Below, in pieces: positions 6,966-8,509 of a stretch of 8,509 bases of DNA (within the stretch, counting starts at the first letter, position 1; every line of letters begins with the position of its first letter). A program made the translations under genes and the position numbers. The notes beneath the pieces were generated by a model. It had not been told where the DNA came from. It did no database searches and saw nothing but the letters and a program-made list of their open reading frames with translations. This stretch comes from Clostridia bacterium (GTDB lineage Bacteria; Bacillota_A; Clostridia; Oscillospirales; CAG-272): NCBI GenBank assembly GCA_017411885.1, contig JAFQPF010000143.1, positions 1-8,509 of the forward strand, written 5' to 3'.

Positions 6966-7552
6966 CAAAGCACTCCCTTTGACGAGGGTATCTCATCCGC
7001 AAAGCGCTCGTCAATTTTGACAGCGCCCGCAAGCACGCGCGCAAACGCCTTGAATATTCCCTCTGCAATATGATGCGAGTTTTCTCCGTCAAACTTCTTT
7101 ATGTGCAGAGTAACGCCTGCCTGTCTTGTAAAGGCTTCGAAAAATTCACGCACAAGCTCGGTATCAAAATCCCCTATCTTTTCGGTAGGAAAATCCGCGT
7201 TAAAGGCAAGATAGCTTCTGCCCGAAATATCTATCGCGCAAAGAATAAGCGCTTCGTCCATCGGCAAAATAATATTTGAATATCTTACAATACCGCGCTT
7301 ATCGCCGAGAGCTTCTGCAAAAGCCTTGCCGAGCACGATACCAATATCCTCGGTAGAATGGTGAAAATCAACCTTAATATCGCCCTTGCATTTTACAGAC
7401 AGATCAAATTTTGAGTGTCTTGCAAAAAGCTCAAGCATATGGTCAAGAAAGCCGACACCTGAATCTATGTCGCACTTTCCCGTGCCATCGATATTAAGCG
7501 AAAGCTTTATATCGGTTTCAGCCGTTTTTCTCGTTATATCACTTTTTCTCAT
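6965..7552 (-). CDS. hisB: Imidazoleglycerol-phosphate dehydratase HisB (monofunctional)
   Basis: Dehydrates imidazole glycerol phosphate to imidazole acetol phosphate using two Mn ions. The protein has 195 residues starting [13 protein letters not shown], the usual length and N-terminus for monofunctional IGPD. All metal-binding signatures are present: GVGFLDHML (32-40, H38), [11 protein letters not shown] (62-72, H64, H65, E68), MDEAL (98-102, E100) and [10 protein letters not shown] (156-165, H160, H161, E164). There is no fused HAD phosphatase domain as in enterobacterial HisB. This fits the separate PHP phosphatase in the operon. An ATG 42 bases further upstream (7594) is in frame but lies within hisC and would add an unrelated leader. 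The chosen ATG follows AGAGG (7561-7565) by 8 bases and is 4 bases after the hisC stop. Confidence 0.97.
   Translation of the reverse strand: MRKSDITRKTAETDIKLSLNIDGTGKCDIDSGVGFLDHMLELFARHSKFDLSVKCKGDIKVDFHHSTEDIGIVLGKAFAEALGDKRGIVRYSNIILPMDEALILCAIDISGRSYLAFNADFPTEKIGDFDTELVREFFEAFTRQAGVTLHIKKFDGENSHHIAEGIFKAFARVLAGAVKIDERFADEIPSSKGVL
6973..6978 (-). promoter_or_regulatory. Ribosome binding site deciding the hisH start
   Basis: AGGGAG within the last hisB codons has 7-base spacing to the ATG at 6965 and only 4 to the TTG at 6968. This favours the ATG and a TGATG stop-start junction with hisB. Confidence 0.75.
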
Positions 7553-7556
7553 AGCC

Positions 7557-8509
7557 TTATCCTCTCTTCGCGCTAAGTATTTCACGCGTTTCATTTATAA
7601 GCACGTCCATCATCTCACGCGTGCCGATCGTAATGCGGTTATAATCGCGTATACGCTCGCTTGTGAAGTGGCGCACGAGCACTCCGCGCCGCTTAAGCTC
7701 AAGATAATACTCTTCTCCGTCAAGCTCTTTATGCTTTGCGAAAATAAAGTTGCATTTCGAATCAAGCACCTCAAAGCCGAGCGAAATAAGCTTTTCTGTT
7801 GTGTACGCGCGCGTTTCGATTATTTTCTTACAGTTTTCGATATAGTAACCGTTGTCAGTCACCGCCGCCTTTGCCGCGGCAAGTGTTAACGAATTGATAT
7901 TATACGGATTTGTCGAATACCTGATGGTATTCATATCAGCGATAATATCCTTGCAGCCTACGGCAAAGCCGAGTCTTGCGCCTGCCATCGAGCGTGATTT
8001 TGAAAAGGTCTGTATAACCAGAAGATTATCATACTTTTTCGTAAGCGGTATTGCGCTCTCGCCGCCGAAATCGATATACGCCTCATCAACTACAACGAGT
8101 CTGTTTTTGTTTGACGCTACTATCCTTTCGATCTCATCAAGACCGAGAAAAAGCCCTGTCGGAGCGTTGGGATTGGCGATAAATACCGTTTCATCCGTAC
8201 CGATATAATCGTCTGCATTAATGCTGAAATCCTCTTTAAGCGGTATCTGCCTGTACTTGAGATTATAAAGCTCGGCAAATACCTTGTAAAAGCCATAGCT
8301 TATTTCGGGAAAGATTACTCCCTTTTCGCAAAATGACATAAACGCGAAGGATAATGCCTCGTCAGAGCCGTTTGTAAGCACGAGCTCATCCTTGTCCAAC
8401 CCTAAAAGCGAGGACAAAAGCGTTCTTACCTCAAGGCATTCGGGATCGGGATAAAGGCGAAGCCTTTCTGCAAGCGTCCTGTCTCCGAGCGCCTTTATCA
8501 CGCCGTCGC
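7557..8509 (-). CDS. hisC: Histidinol-phosphate aminotransferase HisC (N-terminus cut off by window edge)
   Basis: A PLP-dependent fold-type I aminotransferase converting imidazole acetol phosphate plus glutamate to histidinol phosphate. The visible part is about 316 residues and stays open to the window edge. Family signatures, in order, are [11 protein letters not shown] near the visible N-terminus (matching the usual YPDP segment about 40-60 residues into full-length HisC), [24 protein letters not shown] and [16 protein letters not shown]. The PLP Schiff-base lysine of TFSKS is encoded at 7998-8000. Near the C-terminus is YNRITIGT with its conserved arginine. An apparent GTG start at 8501 is internal, because the conserved N-terminal arm and SENP-like region are missing, so roughly 30-45 residues lie outside. 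It is the first gene of the visible operon part, 4 bases before hisB. Confidence 0.95.
   Translation of the reverse strand, partial: DGVIKALGDRTLAERLRLYPDPECLEVRTLLSSLLGLDKDELVLTNGSDEALSFAFMSFCEKGVIFPEISYGFYKVFAELYNLKYRQIPLKEDFSINADDYIGTDETVFIANPNAPTGLFLGLDEIERIVASNKNRLVVVDEAYIDFGGESAIPLTKKYDNLLVIQTFSKSRSMAGARLGFAVGCKDIIADMNTIRYSTNPYNINSLTLAAAKAAVTDNGYYIENCKKIIETRAYTTEKLISLGFEVLDSKCNFIFAKHKELDGEEYYLELKRRGVLVRHFTSERIRDYNRITIGTREMMDVLINETREILSAKRG
7561..7565 (-). promoter_or_regulatory. Ribosome binding site deciding the hisB start
   Basis: AGAGG over the last codons of hisC is 8 bases from the ATG at 7552. It fixes the short 195-residue HisB rather than a version extended into hisC. Confidence 0.75.

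Noticed and set aside
6966..6968. TTG start for hisH
   Set aside because: The adjacent ATG has better ribosome binding site spacing and a typical TGATG junction; the difference is one residue.
6411..7073. 220-residue open frame on the + strand opposite hisH and the end of hisB
   Set aside because: Antisense to two well-supported his genes, with no family signature.
7553..7594. HisB starting at the ATG at 7594
   Set aside because: It would add 14 residues overlapping hisC. The standard IGPD N-terminus (MRK.xITRKTAET type) starts at 7552 with its own ribosome binding site.
7386..7889. 167-residue open frame on the + strand opposite hisB and hisC
   Set aside because: Antisense shadow over IGPD metal-binding motifs and hisC; no recognisable features.
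8499..8501. GTG as the start of hisC
   Set aside because: The frame stays open to the window edge, and the conserved N-terminal region of HisC is still missing, so the true start is outside the window.
1..8509. A novel defence, mobile or secondary-metabolite system
   Set aside because: Both strands are accounted for by housekeeping lipid and histidine genes. No repeats, transposase, CRISPR units, toxin-antitoxin pair or long unexplained stretch was found.

Overview
The window looks like a chromosomal segment of a Gram-positive, Clostridia-type Firmicute. The reasons are AGGAG/GAGGTG-type ribosome binding sites before nearly every gene, a FakA/DegV pair typical of Firmicutes, frequent ATA isoleucine codons with moderate G+C (by eye a little under half), and a tightly packed his cluster with fused hisIE, monofunctional hisB and a PHP-type histidinol phosphatase. 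The exact genus cannot be read from the sequence.

Two transcription units converge. On the + strand (1-2525) are the last codons of a DegV-family (FakB-like) fatty-acid-binding protein, a complete FakA-type fatty acid kinase (84-1802) and a HAD-superfamily phosphatase (1818-2525). The gaps are only 32 and 15 bases, so they probably form one unit. DegV/FakB proteins present a bound fatty acid to FakA, which makes acyl-phosphate for phospholipid synthesis. The HAD enzyme's substrate is unknown.

A 16-bp perfect inverted repeat with an A-run on one side and a T-run on the other (2527-2564) fills the gap between the two convergent units and should terminate both.

On the - strand (8509 down to 2570), in transcription order, are hisC (5' end outside the window), hisB, hisH, hisA, hisF, hisIE, a PHP histidinol phosphatase (hisJ/hisK type) and a YitT-family membrane protein. 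Gaps range from a 10-base overlap to 15 bases, so this is one polycistronic operon. It covers these histidine pathway steps: PR-ATP to PR-AMP to ProFAR (HisIE), ProFAR to PRFAR (HisA), PRFAR plus glutamine to IGP and AICAR (HisF and HisH), IGP to imidazole acetol phosphate (HisB), transamination to histidinol phosphate (HisC), and dephosphorylation to histidinol (PHP enzyme). HisG, any HisZ, and HisD are not in the window and would be expected upstream of hisC, past position 8509. The operon promoter and any leader regulation also lie there.

Every stretch longer than a few dozen bases is coding. There are no RNA genes, CRISPR arrays, insertion sequences or phage genes. I see no clearly novel system. 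The least explained items are the YitT-family gene translationally coupled to the end of the his operon and the HAD phosphatase attached to the DegV-FakA pair.
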